DNA of 64,000 bases from Bin80 sp026709335. GTDB taxonomy: Bacteria; Bacteroidota; Rhodothermia; Rhodothermales; Bin80. Of the stretch, positions 44,926-54,366 are shown in pieces. Each line of letters opens with the position of its first letter. Within the stretch, counting starts at the first letter, position 1. The DNA lies in NCBI GenBank assembly GCA_965200825.1, contig OZ241385.1, positions 1,178,001-1,242,000 of the forward strand, given 5' to 3'. The position numbers and the translations under genes are program-made. Under the pieces are notes generated by a model that was not told where the DNA came from, made no database searches, and was given only the letters and a program-made list of their open reading frames with translations.

Positions 44926-47900
44926 CTAAATCTTGAGTTCAAGTGCTGGCTTCATCTTTCGGATTGGAATCATGTCCGACGTAACCCCGTTACCTGAGAT
45001 AGAGTGTGCGAGGTCAGCACCAATTGTGGCCTGCAATTCTTCCAACTCAGATTGGGAACCAACAACGATGTCACGGAATCTTCGTTGCCCTGTTCCAGCT
45101 GGAATTAAGTGACCAACAATCACGTTCTCCTTGAGCCCATAGAGTTCATCTACTTTGGCTGCAATCGCCGCCTCGGTGAGAACCTTGGTGGTCTCTTGGA
45201 ACGAAGCCGCCGAGATAAAAGAATCCGTTGCGAGTGCTGCTTGGGTGATCCCCAATAGAAGCGGTTCACCAACTGCAGGCTGTGCTTCGCGTACGGTTAC
45301 CTCATCAAGGTCACGTCGCTTCATTTCTGAGTTAGCTTCCCGTAATTGACGACGGTCCACTAAAGAACCGATCCGAAGTCCTGACTCACCTGCATCGGTA
45401 ACAACAAACTTGTCATACAATTCATCGTTGAGTTCCTCAAGCTGGAACCCAGCAATGGCTTCTTCTTCCAGAAGCTTTGTATCTCCCGGATCGGTGATCC
45501 GTATTTTTTGCATCATCTGACGCACAATGACCTCAATGTGCTTATCATTGATGGCAACGCCCTGAAGTCGATATACTTCCTGAATTTCATTCACGAGGTA
45601 CTCCTGTACCGCCCTTGCTCCTTTAATTCGAAGAATATCCCTCGGCGAAATCTGCCCATCTGAAAGCGCATCTCCTGCACGAACAAAATCATTTTCATGA
45701 ACCAGAATATGCTTCTGTAGCGAAACAAGATATGTATGTGCATCCACTCCATCCCGACTGGTAACAATTACCTCCTGTGCGCCACGTTTTCTACCCCCAA
45801 AACTGACGACTCCATCAATTTCACTTACAATGGCAGCATCTGTCGGAGTTCGAGCCTCAAATAGTTCAGTCACACGTGGCAAGCCACCGGTGATGTCACG
45901 AGTTCTCGCAGATTGCCTCGGAATTTTTGCAAGCACTTCACCCGCCTGTACAAAGTCTCCCTCACTTACTTGCAATCTTGCACGGACAGGCAATGGATAC
46001 TCCCTGTGCTTATTATCATCTGTAAATACGCGAATAGCCGGGGTGAGCGAACGTTCTCTGGTCTCAATAACAACTTTCTCTTTACGACCAATAAACTTGT
46101 CCGATTCTTCTCTCAATGTCGTTCCTTCGATGATATCCTGGAATTTAATTGAACCGGAAACTTCAGATATAATGACGCTGTTGTAGGGATCCCAACTGGC
46201 AAGGATTGCATCTTTTTCCACCATATCTCCGTCCGCTACGAGCACTTCGGCTCCGAACGGAATGACGGATGCGAATAGCTGCCTGTTTTCATCATCAACG
46301 ATCCGAATTTCTCCCTGTCTGGTCAGAACAACTTCCATTGGGCCATCTGAGCCTTCATAGGAGACTGTGCGGAGGTTTTCGTACACGACCTGGCCAGCAA
46401 ACTTGCTTCTGATTGCACTATCCGCTTCAATTCGGCTGGCAGTTCCACCAACATGGAAAGTTCGTAAGGTGAGCTGTGTCCCTGGCTCACCAATCGATTG
46501 CGCAGCCACAATTCCAACCGCCTCCCCCGACTCCACCAGTCGTCCAGTACCCAGGTTACGTCCATAGCACAGTGAACAAGTTCCTCGCTTGGCTTCACAA
46601 GTTAGAACTGAACGGATTTCAACTTGATCAATACTGGTCTCGGCAATATGCTTTGCCCTCCGCTCATCAATCACCTCATTGGCAGCTACGATCACTACGT
46701 CCGTCAGCGGATCGTGTACATCATGCAACGAAACGCGACCAAGAATCCGGTCCGCCAGTGGCTCAACTACGGTTTCGTTATCCTTGAGCGCAGTAATTGC
46801 GATTCCTCGTAATGTTCCGCAGTCAAACAGAGTAACAGTTACGTCTTGAGCCACATCTACAAGGCGCCGCGTGAGATAACCTGCATCTGCAGTTTTAAGC
46901 GCTGTATCTGCAAGACCCTTTCGAGCACCGTGTGTTGAAATGAAATACTCTAAGACCGACAGCCCTTCCTTGAAATTTGATACAATTGGGTTTTCAATGA
47001 TCTCACCCGCAGAACCAACCATGCTTTTTTGGGGTTTTGCCATGAGTCCACGCATTCCACCCAGCTGTCGAATCTGTTCCTTTGATCCACGAGCACCCGA
47101 ATCCGCCATCATATAGATAGCATTAAAGCCTTCCTCATGCTCCTTAAGCGTATCGAAAAGAACTTCTGATACGCCATTATTCGTCCGAGTCCAGATATCT
47201 ATGACTTTATTATAGCGCTCATTATCGGTGATATAGCCTTCCTCGTAATTCGAATGAGCTTTGGCAACCTCCGTCTTTGCTTCTTCAATTAAATCCAGTT
47301 TTTCATCCGGAACAACAATATCTGCTAACGAGAACGTCAATCCCGCTGTAGTTGCCCGTTGAAAACCGGCTCGTTTGATCTCGTCCAAGAATCGAACGGT
47401 TTGAGGAAAATCTGTGGCTGTCAGTACTTCTCCAATAATACGCCTCAGGTTCTTTTTGGTAAGTACGTCATTGATATAGGATACACTATCAGGTACTGTT
47501 TCATTAAATAATACCCGTCCTGCAGTCGTGCTAACAGTTTCACCTGTATGCAGGCGGACCTTGATTTTTGCATGAACAGCAATAATCTTCTGATCAAATG
47601 CTTGTCGAGCCTCTGCCAAAGAAGAAAAGTGCATCCCTTCTCCTTTGCAACCGGAGCGTGACTTGGTTAAATAGTAAAGCCCCAATACCATATCCTGGGT
47701 TGGTACCGTAATCGGACCACCATGAGCTGGCGAGAGAATGTTATGACTCGACAGCATTAAAATCATCGCCTCCATGCATGCATCATGCCCCAAAGGGACA
47801 TGAACTGCCATCTGATCACCGTCAAAGTCAGCATTAAATGCTGTACAGACAAGCGGGTGTAGCTGAATTGCTTTCCCCTCCGTCAGTACGGGTTGAAATG

Positions 47901-49248
47901 CCTGAAATCCCAAGCGATGAAGTGTAGGAGCTCTGTTTAGCATCACGGGGCGCCCTTGAATCACTTTTTCTAGAATATCCCATACCTCTGAAGTTCGTTT
48001 ATCAACAATCTTCTTGGCACTCTTGACAGTCTTGACAATTCCGCGTTCAATCAGCTTTCGGATTACAAATGGCTTAAACAGCTCCACGGCCATTTCTTTC
48101 GGAATCCCACACTGATGTAAATCAAGCTCAGGTCCTACCACAATCACTGACCGTCCTGAATAATCAACTCGCTTACCCAAAAGGTTCTGGCGGAAACGTC
48201 CCTGTTTCCCCTTGAGCATGTCTGAAAGGCTTTTCAAAGCTCGATTGGAATCGCTACGTACTGCATTCACCTTTCTGGAATTATCAAAGAGGCTGTCTAC
48301 TGCCTCCTGCAGCATCCTCTTTTCGTTCCGTAGAATTACCTCGGGTGCCTTAATGTCAATCAGGCGTTGCAATCTGTTATTCCGGATAATTACTCGACGA
48401 TACAGATCATTCAGATCACTGGTAGCAAACCTCCCACCTTCAAGAGGTACCAAGGGGCGCAATTCTGGTGGGATTACCGGAATCACGCGCAGCACCATCC
48501 ACTCCGGATAGTTATCCAAGCGCCGATTTGCATCCCTAAACGCTTCGACAACGGTCAAGCGCTTAATGGCTTCATTCTTACGTTGTTGGCTACTTTCAGT
48601 CTTGATCTGGAATCTAAGCTCATGAGAAAGTTCGTCTAATCGGAGGCGTTTGAGCATAAACTCAATTGCATCCCCTCCAATCATTGCAATGAACTTTTCG
48701 GGGTCATCATCAGAAAGGCGATTATTATCCTCTCTGATCTTGTAGAGAATCTCGTAATACTCTTCTTCCTTTAGAAGCTGATTGTCTTCAATTCCATATT
48801 CGGCAGCACATCCAGCCTGAACAACAATGTATTCTTCATAATAGATAACCTTTTCAAGCTTCTTAGTTCGAACATTGAGGAGATGTCCGATCTTATTCGG
48901 CATTGTACGGAAGTACCAGATATGTACCACGGGCACAGATAACGAAATGTGTCCCATGCGTTCACGGCGCACTTTTTTCTGGGTCACCTCCACCCCGCAG
49001 CGGTCACAAATAATTCCTTTGTAGCGAATACGCTTGTACTTACCACAATAGCACTCCCAGTCTTTGACAGGACCAAAAATTCGTTCACAGAATAACCCGT
49101 CTTTTTCGGGCTTGAAACTGCGATAGTTAATGGTTTCCGGCTTGAGTACCTCACCATGGCTCCGATCCAGAATTGTTTCTGGAGAGGCGAGATTAATTGT
49201 AATTGATGTGAAGACCTTGTTCTGTGATGAGATGTCCCCGTATGGCAT
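44926..49248 (-). CDS. rpoC: DNA-directed RNA polymerase subunit beta'
   Basis: The largest catalytic subunit of RNA polymerase. The 1440-residue protein starts with SSQNKVFTSITINLASPETIL. It has the N-terminal zinc finger CYCGKYKRIRYKGIICDRCGV, the active-site Mg2+ motif NADFDGDQMAVH, and a second zinc site around CEAKRGTCSLCYGRNL. GEAVGIVAAQSIGEPGTQLTLRTFH is the conserved trigger-loop region. The length is typical for Bacteroidota-type beta'. It is the last gene of the ribosomal protein-polymerase run and lies 49 bp after rpoB. Confidence 0.98.
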   Translation of the reverse strand: MPYGDISSQNKVFTSITINLASPETILDRSHGEVLKPETINYRSFKPEKDGLFCERIFGPVKDWECYCGKYKRIRYKGIICDRCGVEVTQKKVRRERMGHISLSVPVVHIWYFRTMPNKIGHLLNVRTKKLEKVIYYEEYIVVQAGCAAEYGIEDNQLLKEEEYYEILYKIREDNNRLSDDDPEKFIAMIGGDAIEFMLKRLRLDELSHELRFQIKTESSQQRKNEAIKRLTVVEAFRDANRRLDNYPEWMVLRVIPVIPPELRPLVPLEGGRFATSDLNDLYRRVIIRNNRLQRLIDIKAPEVILRNEKRMLQEAVDSLFDNSRKVNAVRSDSNRALKSLSDMLKGKQGRFRQNLLGKRVDYSGRSVIVVGPELDLHQCGIPKEMAVELFKPFVIRKLIERGIVKTVKSAKKIVDKRTSEVWDILEKVIQGRPVMLNRAPTLHRLGFQAFQPVLTEGKAIQLHPLVCTAFNADFDGDQMAVHVPLGHDACMEAMILMLSSHNILSPAHGGPITVPTQDMVLGLYYLTKSRSGCKGEGMHFSSLAEARQAFDQKIIAVHAKIKVRLHTGETVSTTAGRVLFNETVPDSVSYINDVLTKKNLRRIIGEVLTATDFPQTVRFLDEIKRAGFQRATTAGLTFSLADIVVPDEKLDLIEEAKTEVAKAHSNYEEGYITDNERYNKVIDIWTRTNNGVSEVLFDTLKEHEEGFNAIYMMADSGARGSKEQIRQLGGMRGLMAKPQKSMVGSAGEIIENPIVSNFKEGLSVLEYFISTHGARKGLADTALKTADAGYLTRRLVDVAQDVTVTLFDCGTLRGIAITALKDNETVVEPLADRILGRVSLHDVHDPLTDVVIVAANEVIDERRAKHIAETSIDQVEIRSVLTCEAKRGTCSLCYGRNLGTGRLVESGEAVGIVAAQSIGEPGTQLTLRTFHVGGTASRIEADSAIRSKFAGQVVYENLRTVSYEGSDGPMEVVLTRQGEIRIVDDENRQLFASVIPFGAEVLVADGDMVEKDAILASWDPYNSVIISEVSGSIKFQDIIEGTTLREESDKFIGRKEKVVIETRERSLTPAIRVFTDDNKHREYPLPVRARLQVSEGDFVQAGEVLAKIPRQSARTRDITGGLPRVTELFEARTPTDAAIVSEIDGVVSFGGRKRGAQEVIVTSRDGVDAHTYLVSLQKHILVHENDFVRAGDALSDGQISPRDILRIKGARAVQEYLVNEIQEVYRLQGVAINDKHIEVIVRQMMQKIRITDPGDTKLLEEEAIAGFQLEELNDELYDKFVVTDAGESGLRIGSLVDRRQLREANSEMKRRDLDEVTVREAQPAVGEPLLLGITQAALATDSFISAASFQETTKVLTEAAIAAKVDELYGLKENVIVGHLIPAGTGQRRFRDIVVGSQSELEELQATIGADLAHSISGNGVTSDMIPIRKMKPALELKI

Positions 49249-49279
49249 AATCGGTCAGCCTGAATAGTTATAGTTAGAT

Positions 49280-49295
49280 GGGCATTTATTTGCCC
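49280..49295 (-). promoter_or_regulatory. hairpin in the rpoB-rpoC spacer
   Basis: GGGCA and TGCCC pair around a six-base AT loop, directly behind the rpoB stop (49298). It belongs to a set of hairpins placed behind the stop codons of rplJ, rplL and rpoB. Its role, such as mRNA processing, partial termination or stability, is inference. Confidence 0.45.
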
Positions 49296-49297
49296 GA

Positions 49298-52200
49298 TTA
49301 ATCTAGCGTCACTTCAAGACCAAGTCCCTGAAGCTCTCGCACGAGTACGTTAAAACTCTCCGGAGTTCCAGCTGCTGGCATGTTTTCTCCCTTAACGATA
49401 GATTCGTACGCCTTGGATCGTCCTTGCACATCGTCACTCTTGTAGGTCAGCATTTCCTGCAGTACATTGGATGCTCCGTAGGCATACATGGCCCAGACTT
49501 CCATCTCACCGAGCCTCTGGCCTCCGAATTGAGCCTTTCCGCCCAACGGTTGCTGAGTAATGAGACTGTAGGGACCAATGGAACGGGCATGAATCTTGTC
49601 GTCAACCAGATGACTCAACTTCATCATATAGATTTGACCAACAGTTGTTTTTTGATCAAATGGTTCCCCTGTCAAGCCATCATATAACTGGGCTCTTCCA
49701 TCTACTGGTAGGTCTGCTGCTTGCATATTTTCTACAAGATCTTCCATAGTCGGGCCATCAAAACTTGGAGTGGCAAAACGCTTACCAAGTTTGACGCCAG
49801 CCCAGCCAAGTAATGTCTCGTAAATCTGGCCCAAATTCATACGTGATGGAACCCCGAGAGGATTAAGAATAATATCAACCGGGGTACCGTCTTCAAGAAA
49901 GGGCATATCCTCAACCGGAACAATACGTGCAACGACTCCTTTGTTGCCGTGACGTCCCGCCATCTTGTCACCTACCTGAATCTTGCGTTTCTTTGCGACA
50001 TAGACTTTAGCTAACTGGATAATTCCAGGGGAGAGTTCATCTCCCATTTGAGCTCGATGGCGCTCACGCTTAGCCGTGGCGTCAATCTGATCAAAAGCTG
50101 CGTGGAAATTACTGAACAGCGTTTTTAAATTTTGCTTGACCGAACGTTTTCCTTCCACCGAGAAATTCGGATTCAACTCGTGAGGCCGTATATCCTTGAA
50201 TTCAGATTCGAGGATGGGAGCTCCCTCTGAAATGATGATTTCACCATCTTTGGACTCAATATTGGTTGCTGCGATAACCCCTTCCAGGAGCTCAAAAAAC
50301 TTCTTAGAAAACTCTGAATATAGTTTTGTCGAATCTCGCTCAAACGTGTTTTCTATTTCAGCAAGTCGCTGATGCTCACGTTTCTTTGATTCAGGATCGG
50401 AAGTACGGCTACTGAAAAGCTGTGTATCAATGACAATTCCATCCATGCCGGGAGGTGCCTTCAAGGAAGCGTCCTTTACATCACCAGCTTTGTCTCCGAA
50501 AATTGCTCTAAGCAATTTTTCTTCGGGAGTAGAATCTGTTTCCCCTTTGGGGGTGATTTTTCCAACAATGATATCCCCTGCCTTGACTTCAGCACCAACT
50601 CGAATTATTCCCCGCTCATCAAGATCTTTGGTGGCCTCAACCGAAACATTCGGAATTTCACGCGTCAGCTCTTCCTGTCCACGCTTTGTTTCTCTGACCT
50701 GTAGATCAAAGGCTTCAATGTGAACCGAGGTGAATACATCTTCGGAAACGAGGCGCTCGGAGAGTACTATTGCATCTTCAAAATTATACCCCCTCCAAGG
50801 CATAAATGCGACTAGTATATTTTTCCCAAGTGCCAACTCACCTTTTTCAGTTGCAAATCCATCTGTCAGTACGGTTCCTTTTTGAACCTTCTGGCCTTTT
50901 TTTACAATTGGCCTCTGGTTGATGCAGGTATCTTGATTCGTGCGTTGGAATTTGGATAATTTGTACTCTTTTATCGGCTCTTCAAACGCCAATTTTTGTT
51001 CACGGGGAGATTGATTATACTGAATCACGATCCGCTTTGAATCAACATATTTGACAGTTCCTCTACCCTCAGCAATCAAAGCGGCTCGCGAATCTCTCGC
51101 TACACGCCCCTCCATCCCTGTACCCACTATAGGGGCCTCCGAGCGAAGCAGTGGAACCGCCTGTCTTTGCATATTTGACCCCATCAGTGCCCGGTTTGCA
51201 TCATCGTGCTCGAGAAATGGGATGATCGACGCACTCGGGGAAACAATTTGATTGGGCGAAATATCCATAAACTGAATTCGCTCCGGTCGTTCTGACGGGA
51301 ATTCTCCTCGATGACGGCATCGGACAAGATCATCCAAGAAATTCCCTTCTTCATCAATGAGCGCATTGGCTTGGGCAATGATTGCTTCGTCCTCCTCTTC
51401 TGCGGAGAGGTACACAATCGAATCGGTTACCTTTCCTTCACTTACACGCCGATATGGGGTTTCAATAAATCCAAAATGATTAATCCGACCATGTACGCAG
51501 AGCGATGAAATCAACCCAATATTGGGGCCTTCGGGAGTTTCGATTGGGCAAAGCCTTCCGTAATGTGTATAGTGAACATCTCGCACTTCGAACCCCGCAC
51601 GCTCCCGAGTAAGTCCACCCGGTCCCAAAGCCGACATGCGACGCTTGTGAGTCAATTCAGCCAGTGGATTAGTCTGATCCATATACTGACTCAGCTGATT
51701 CGTACCGAAGAATGTATTGATGACACTTGCAATCGTCTTGGCATTCACCAGATCCTGAGGTGTCAGCGAATCTGCGTCGCGAGCATTCATCCGTTCACGA
51801 ATGGTGCGAGCCATGCGAGCCAATCCTAATGAGAATTGTGCACCCAATTGCTCCCCAACTGTTCGCACGCGCCGATTACTTAAATGATCAATATCATCTA
51901 ACCCGCTTTGCTCAGAGCGTAACTCCAATAACCTGCGAATAATGATTACAATATCTTCCTGTGTAAGCGTGACCGTTTCTGGAGGTACATTTAATCCTAG
52001 ACGTTTATTAATTCGATAACGCCCTACTGCTCCCAAATCATAGCGCTTCTCACTGAAGATGAGTCGATCGAGTATGTTTTTTGCTGCATCGGAATCGGGT
52101 GGATCGCTGTCTCGGAGTACTCGATACAACTCCTCAAACGCTTCAGTTTGATTCGTCGCCGGATCACGCCTGATTGTTTTGATCAGAGTACTCGTATCGA

Positions 52201-53299
52201 GAGATTCCTGCTCCTCTTCTTCATGTAAGACATAGATCCGATCTATATCGTAGTTTTGCAGAGAGACCCAGTCTTCCTCCTGAAGAGCACGGTCCGCAGG
52301 TAGAATGATCCGGTTGATTTTTTCCTCAATAACCTCGCCAGTTGCCTGATTGATATACTCAATGACATCTCCGGTTTCTTGATCGATGTGCTCAATCATC
52401 TCACCGGTCTGTTTGTCAACAATCTCGAGGAATTCGCCCGAGTTGCGCTGCTGATATTCAATCGCAAATCCAGTTTCCCGTTCTTGGTATCCGAGAAATT
52501 CTTGAGTCTTTTCGTCGTATACCCGAATCGGCGTAACTTTTCGCGTAACATCAAATGCGAGTATGGATCCCAAAGACTTCTTAAAAGCTTTTTTTGTAGT
52601 AAGGGATATACCTTTGGCTAAGTCAAAAAGGCGGATAATCTCATCCGTTTCTCCAAAGCCCATTGCACGCAGTAGCGTGGTGACAGGCAGTTTTCTTTTG
52701 CGATCAATGTACGCCCACATGACGTTCTGTACGTCTGTGGAAAACTCGATCCATGACCCCCTGAAAGGAATAATACGTGCTGAGAACAGCTGTGTACCAT
52801 TTGGATGAACCGCTTGTCCAAAGAAAACCCCGGGGCTCCGATGTAATTGAGATACGACAACTCGTTCAGCGCCATTAATCACGAACGAGCCGCGGGAGGT
52901 CATTGCGGGCAAATCCCCAAGATAGACTTCCTGTTCAACTGCTTCTTCCGCTTCATCCTCATCCTCATCTTCTTTTGCAGAAAGGCGTAATGTAGCTCTG
53001 AGGGGAATAGAAAAATTCAATCCCTGTGCAAGACATTCTTCAATAGAATGTTTGGGTACACCAAGCGAGTAATCAATGAACTCAAGAATATAGCGCCCGT
53101 GGGTATCTTCAATGGGAAAGTGATTCAGAAAGATCTGCTGCAATCCTTTCTCTTCGGAGCGCTCATCCGGAGACAATCTTGCCTGGATGAAGTCTTCATA
53201 GGATTCAAGTTGAATACCCAGAAAATCAGGGTAATCCAACACAGGGACTGACCGAGCGAAGTTCACTCGCTCGGTATACTGGCCATTCTTACTGGACAT
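49298..53299 (-). CDS. rpoB: DNA-directed RNA polymerase subunit beta
   Basis: Second large subunit of RNA polymerase, 1333 residues. The rifampicin-pocket region is conserved: FFGTNQLSQYMDQTNPLAELTHKRRMSALGPGGL, then GLISSLCVHGRIN. C-terminal blocks include MAGRHGNKGVVARIVP and GGKAQFGGQRLGEMEVWA. Two regions stand out. An acidic run at residues 111-124 (DEDEDEAEEAVEQE) comes first. Then, at 261-326, six tandem eleven-residue units of the form xxxxTGExIEx fall in the part of beta where lineage-specific insertions occur. A spacer with two hairpins separates it from rplL. Confidence 0.98.
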   Translation of the reverse strand: MSSKNGQYTERVNFARSVPVLDYPDFLGIQLESYEDFIQARLSPDERSEEKGLQQIFLNHFPIEDTHGRYILEFIDYSLGVPKHSIEECLAQGLNFSIPLRATLRLSAKEDEDEDEAEEAVEQEVYLGDLPAMTSRGSFVINGAERVVVSQLHRSPGVFFGQAVHPNGTQLFSARIIPFRGSWIEFSTDVQNVMWAYIDRKRKLPVTTLLRAMGFGETDEIIRLFDLAKGISLTTKKAFKKSLGSILAFDVTRKVTPIRVYDEKTQEFLGYQERETGFAIEYQQRNSGEFLEIVDKQTGEMIEHIDQETGDVIEYINQATGEVIEEKINRIILPADRALQEEDWVSLQNYDIDRIYVLHEEEEQESLDTSTLIKTIRRDPATNQTEAFEELYRVLRDSDPPDSDAAKNILDRLIFSEKRYDLGAVGRYRINKRLGLNVPPETVTLTQEDIVIIIRRLLELRSEQSGLDDIDHLSNRRVRTVGEQLGAQFSLGLARMARTIRERMNARDADSLTPQDLVNAKTIASVINTFFGTNQLSQYMDQTNPLAELTHKRRMSALGPGGLTRERAGFEVRDVHYTHYGRLCPIETPEGPNIGLISSLCVHGRINHFGFIETPYRRVSEGKVTDSIVYLSAEEEDEAIIAQANALIDEEGNFLDDLVRCRHRGEFPSERPERIQFMDISPNQIVSPSASIIPFLEHDDANRALMGSNMQRQAVPLLRSEAPIVGTGMEGRVARDSRAALIAEGRGTVKYVDSKRIVIQYNQSPREQKLAFEEPIKEYKLSKFQRTNQDTCINQRPIVKKGQKVQKGTVLTDGFATEKGELALGKNILVAFMPWRGYNFEDAIVLSERLVSEDVFTSVHIEAFDLQVRETKRGQEELTREIPNVSVEATKDLDERGIIRVGAEVKAGDIIVGKITPKGETDSTPEEKLLRAIFGDKAGDVKDASLKAPPGMDGIVIDTQLFSSRTSDPESKKREHQRLAEIENTFERDSTKLYSEFSKKFFELLEGVIAATNIESKDGEIIISEGAPILESEFKDIRPHELNPNFSVEGKRSVKQNLKTLFSNFHAAFDQIDATAKRERHRAQMGDELSPGIIQLAKVYVAKKRKIQVGDKMAGRHGNKGVVARIVPVEDMPFLEDGTPVDIILNPLGVPSRMNLGQIYETLLGWAGVKLGKRFATPSFDGPTMEDLVENMQAADLPVDGRAQLYDGLTGEPFDQKTTVGQIYMMKLSHLVDDKIHARSIGPYSLITQQPLGGKAQFGGQRLGEMEVWAMYAYGASNVLQEMLTYKSDDVQGRSKAYESIVKGENMPAAGTPESFNVLVRELQGLGLEVTLD
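52322..52519 (-). repeat. six 33-bp (11-residue) tandem repeats inside rpoB
   Basis: Encoded units at residues 261-326 are YDEKTQEFLGY, QERETGFAIEY, QQRNSGEFLEI, VDKQTGEMIEH, IDQETGDVIEY and INQATGEVIEE. The last three are closest to one another. The pattern of charged turn, T-G and alternating hydrophobics suggests stacked beta hairpins. It is in frame, so the gene is intact. Confidence 0.85.
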
Positions 53300-53325
53300 A
53301 TATGCCTAGTCTGGTCATAAGTAGT

Positions 53326-53372
53326 CCGGCAAACAAAATGCCGGTGCATCTGGTAACTTGGCGGAGGCCAAG
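53326..53372 (-). promoter_or_regulatory. two hairpins in the rplL-rpoB spacer
   Basis: Directly behind the rplL stop, CTTGGC and GCCAAG (53357-53372) form a six-pair stem with a four-base loop. Next, CCGGCA and TGCCGG (53326-53344) form a six-pair stem with an AT-rich seven-base loop. E. coli has an attenuator and an RNase III site in the same spacer, which lowers rpoBC output relative to rplJL. A similar role here is inference. Confidence 0.55.
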
Positions 53373-53373
53373 A

Positions 53374-53754
53374 TTACTTGAGTTCTATTTCTGCGCCCGC
53401 AGATTCAAGACGTGTTTTTATTTCATTCGCTTCATCTTTTGACACGCCTTCTTTCACTGGAGCAGGCACACTGTCCACCAATGCCTTGGCTTCTTTCAAT
53501 CCCAGCCCGGTGACTGCTCGTACCTCCTTGATCACACCAATCTTGCTGCTACCAAAGCCATTCAGGATGACATCAAATGCTGTCTGTTCTGCAGCCTCGG
53601 CTGCTTCACCAGTGGCTGCACCCGGTGCAGCTACTGCGACTGCAGCTGCGGCAGGTTTGATACCGTGCTCAGTCTCTAAAATTGAGGCGAGATCGCTTGC
53701 CTCTTTGATTGTCAGGGATACCAGCTGTTCAGCCAGTGCTTTTAAGTCTGCCAT
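53374..53754 (-). CDS. rplL: 50S ribosomal protein L7/L12
   Basis: Stalk protein that recruits translation factors. The 126-residue length is normal. The N-terminal dimerisation part (LAEQLVSLTIKEASDLASILE) is followed by an Ala/Gly-rich hinge (residues 33-60) and the conserved C-terminal domain with KIGVIKEVRAVTGLGLKEAKALVDSVP. It follows rplJ with a 75 bp spacer containing a hairpin. The leader just before the ATG is AT-rich and has no Shine-Dalgarno sequence. Confidence 0.98.
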   Translation of the reverse strand: MADLKALAEQLVSLTIKEASDLASILETEHGIKPAAAAVAVAAPGAATGEAAEAAEQTAFDVILNGFGSSKIGVIKEVRAVTGLGLKEAKALVDSVPAPVKEGVSKDEANEIKTRLESAGAEIELK

Positions 53755-53789
53755 AATTTTTATTCACAAGTTTTCCGGCGGCGGTCTCA

Positions 53790-53826
53790 GCCTCAACAGC
53801 TGCGCCGCGAATTAAGGGATTGAGGC
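53790..53826 (-). promoter_or_regulatory. hairpin in the rplJ-rplL spacer
   Basis: GCCTCAA and TTGAGGC pair perfectly (seven pairs) around a 23-base loop, a few bases behind the rplJ stop at 53830. L7/L12 is needed in several copies per L10, so an element here could separate or stabilise the rplL message. That role is inference. Confidence 0.45.
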
Positions 53827-53829
53827 GGG

Positions 53830-54360
53830 TTAGGCCTCGACACGGTTTTGTAGTGATTCCAAAATTGCCAATAAATTGCTTCCCTGCGATTCAATTGCCG
53901 AAGCAACATTCTGGATTGGTGAAAGCAATAAGGTAACGACTTCTCCGAGAAGTTCTTCCTTGCCTTTCAGAGTAGCCAATTCATCAAGTTGATTTCCTTT
54001 GAACAGAGCGCCATCTACAATTGCGGCTTTTAGTTCGGGGAGCGACTGATTAGACTTTTTCCTGAAGACTTTGATAGCCTTCGCTGCGGCATTTGGTTGA
54101 ACACTGATGGCCACTGCGGTAGGGCCATTCAAGTAATCAAACGCCTCGTCATACCCGCCTGTATTCTCCATGGCACGTTTGAGCAGTGTATTTTTAACTA
54201 CTCTGTACTCTACGCCGGCTTCGCGCAAAATCTGTCTCAATTGACTGACTTCTTCTACATTGAGGCCTTTATAGTCCGTTACGTAAACGGAGGGTTTGTC
54301 CGCCAGCTTTTCTGTCAAAAGCGCAACAACGGCTTCTTTCTGAGCTTTGGTGACTGACAT
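53830..54360 (-). CDS. rplJ: 50S ribosomal protein L10
   Basis: Anchors the L7/L12 dimers to the ribosome. The 176-residue protein has the standard N-terminus VTKAQKEAVVALLTEKLADKPSVYVTDYKGL and the LRQILREAGVEYRVVKNTLLKRA block. The helical C-terminus binds L7/L12 dimers. It begins 6 bp after rplA, so the long L10 leader known from E. coli, which binds L10-L12 for autoregulation, has no room here. Confidence 0.98.
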   Translation of the reverse strand: MSVTKAQKEAVVALLTEKLADKPSVYVTDYKGLNVEEVSQLRQILREAGVEYRVVKNTLLKRAMENTGGYDEAFDYLNGPTAVAISVQPNAAAKAIKVFRKKSNQSLPELKAAIVDGALFKGNQLDELATLKGKEELLGEVVTLLLSPIQNVASAIESQGSNLLAILESLQNRVEA

Positions 54361-54366
54361 ATAAGT

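Noticed and set aside
53378..53815. 145-codon Ala/Ser-rich rightward frame opposite rplL
   Set aside because: It is the complement of the alanine-rich L7/L12 hinge. No independent start context or family.
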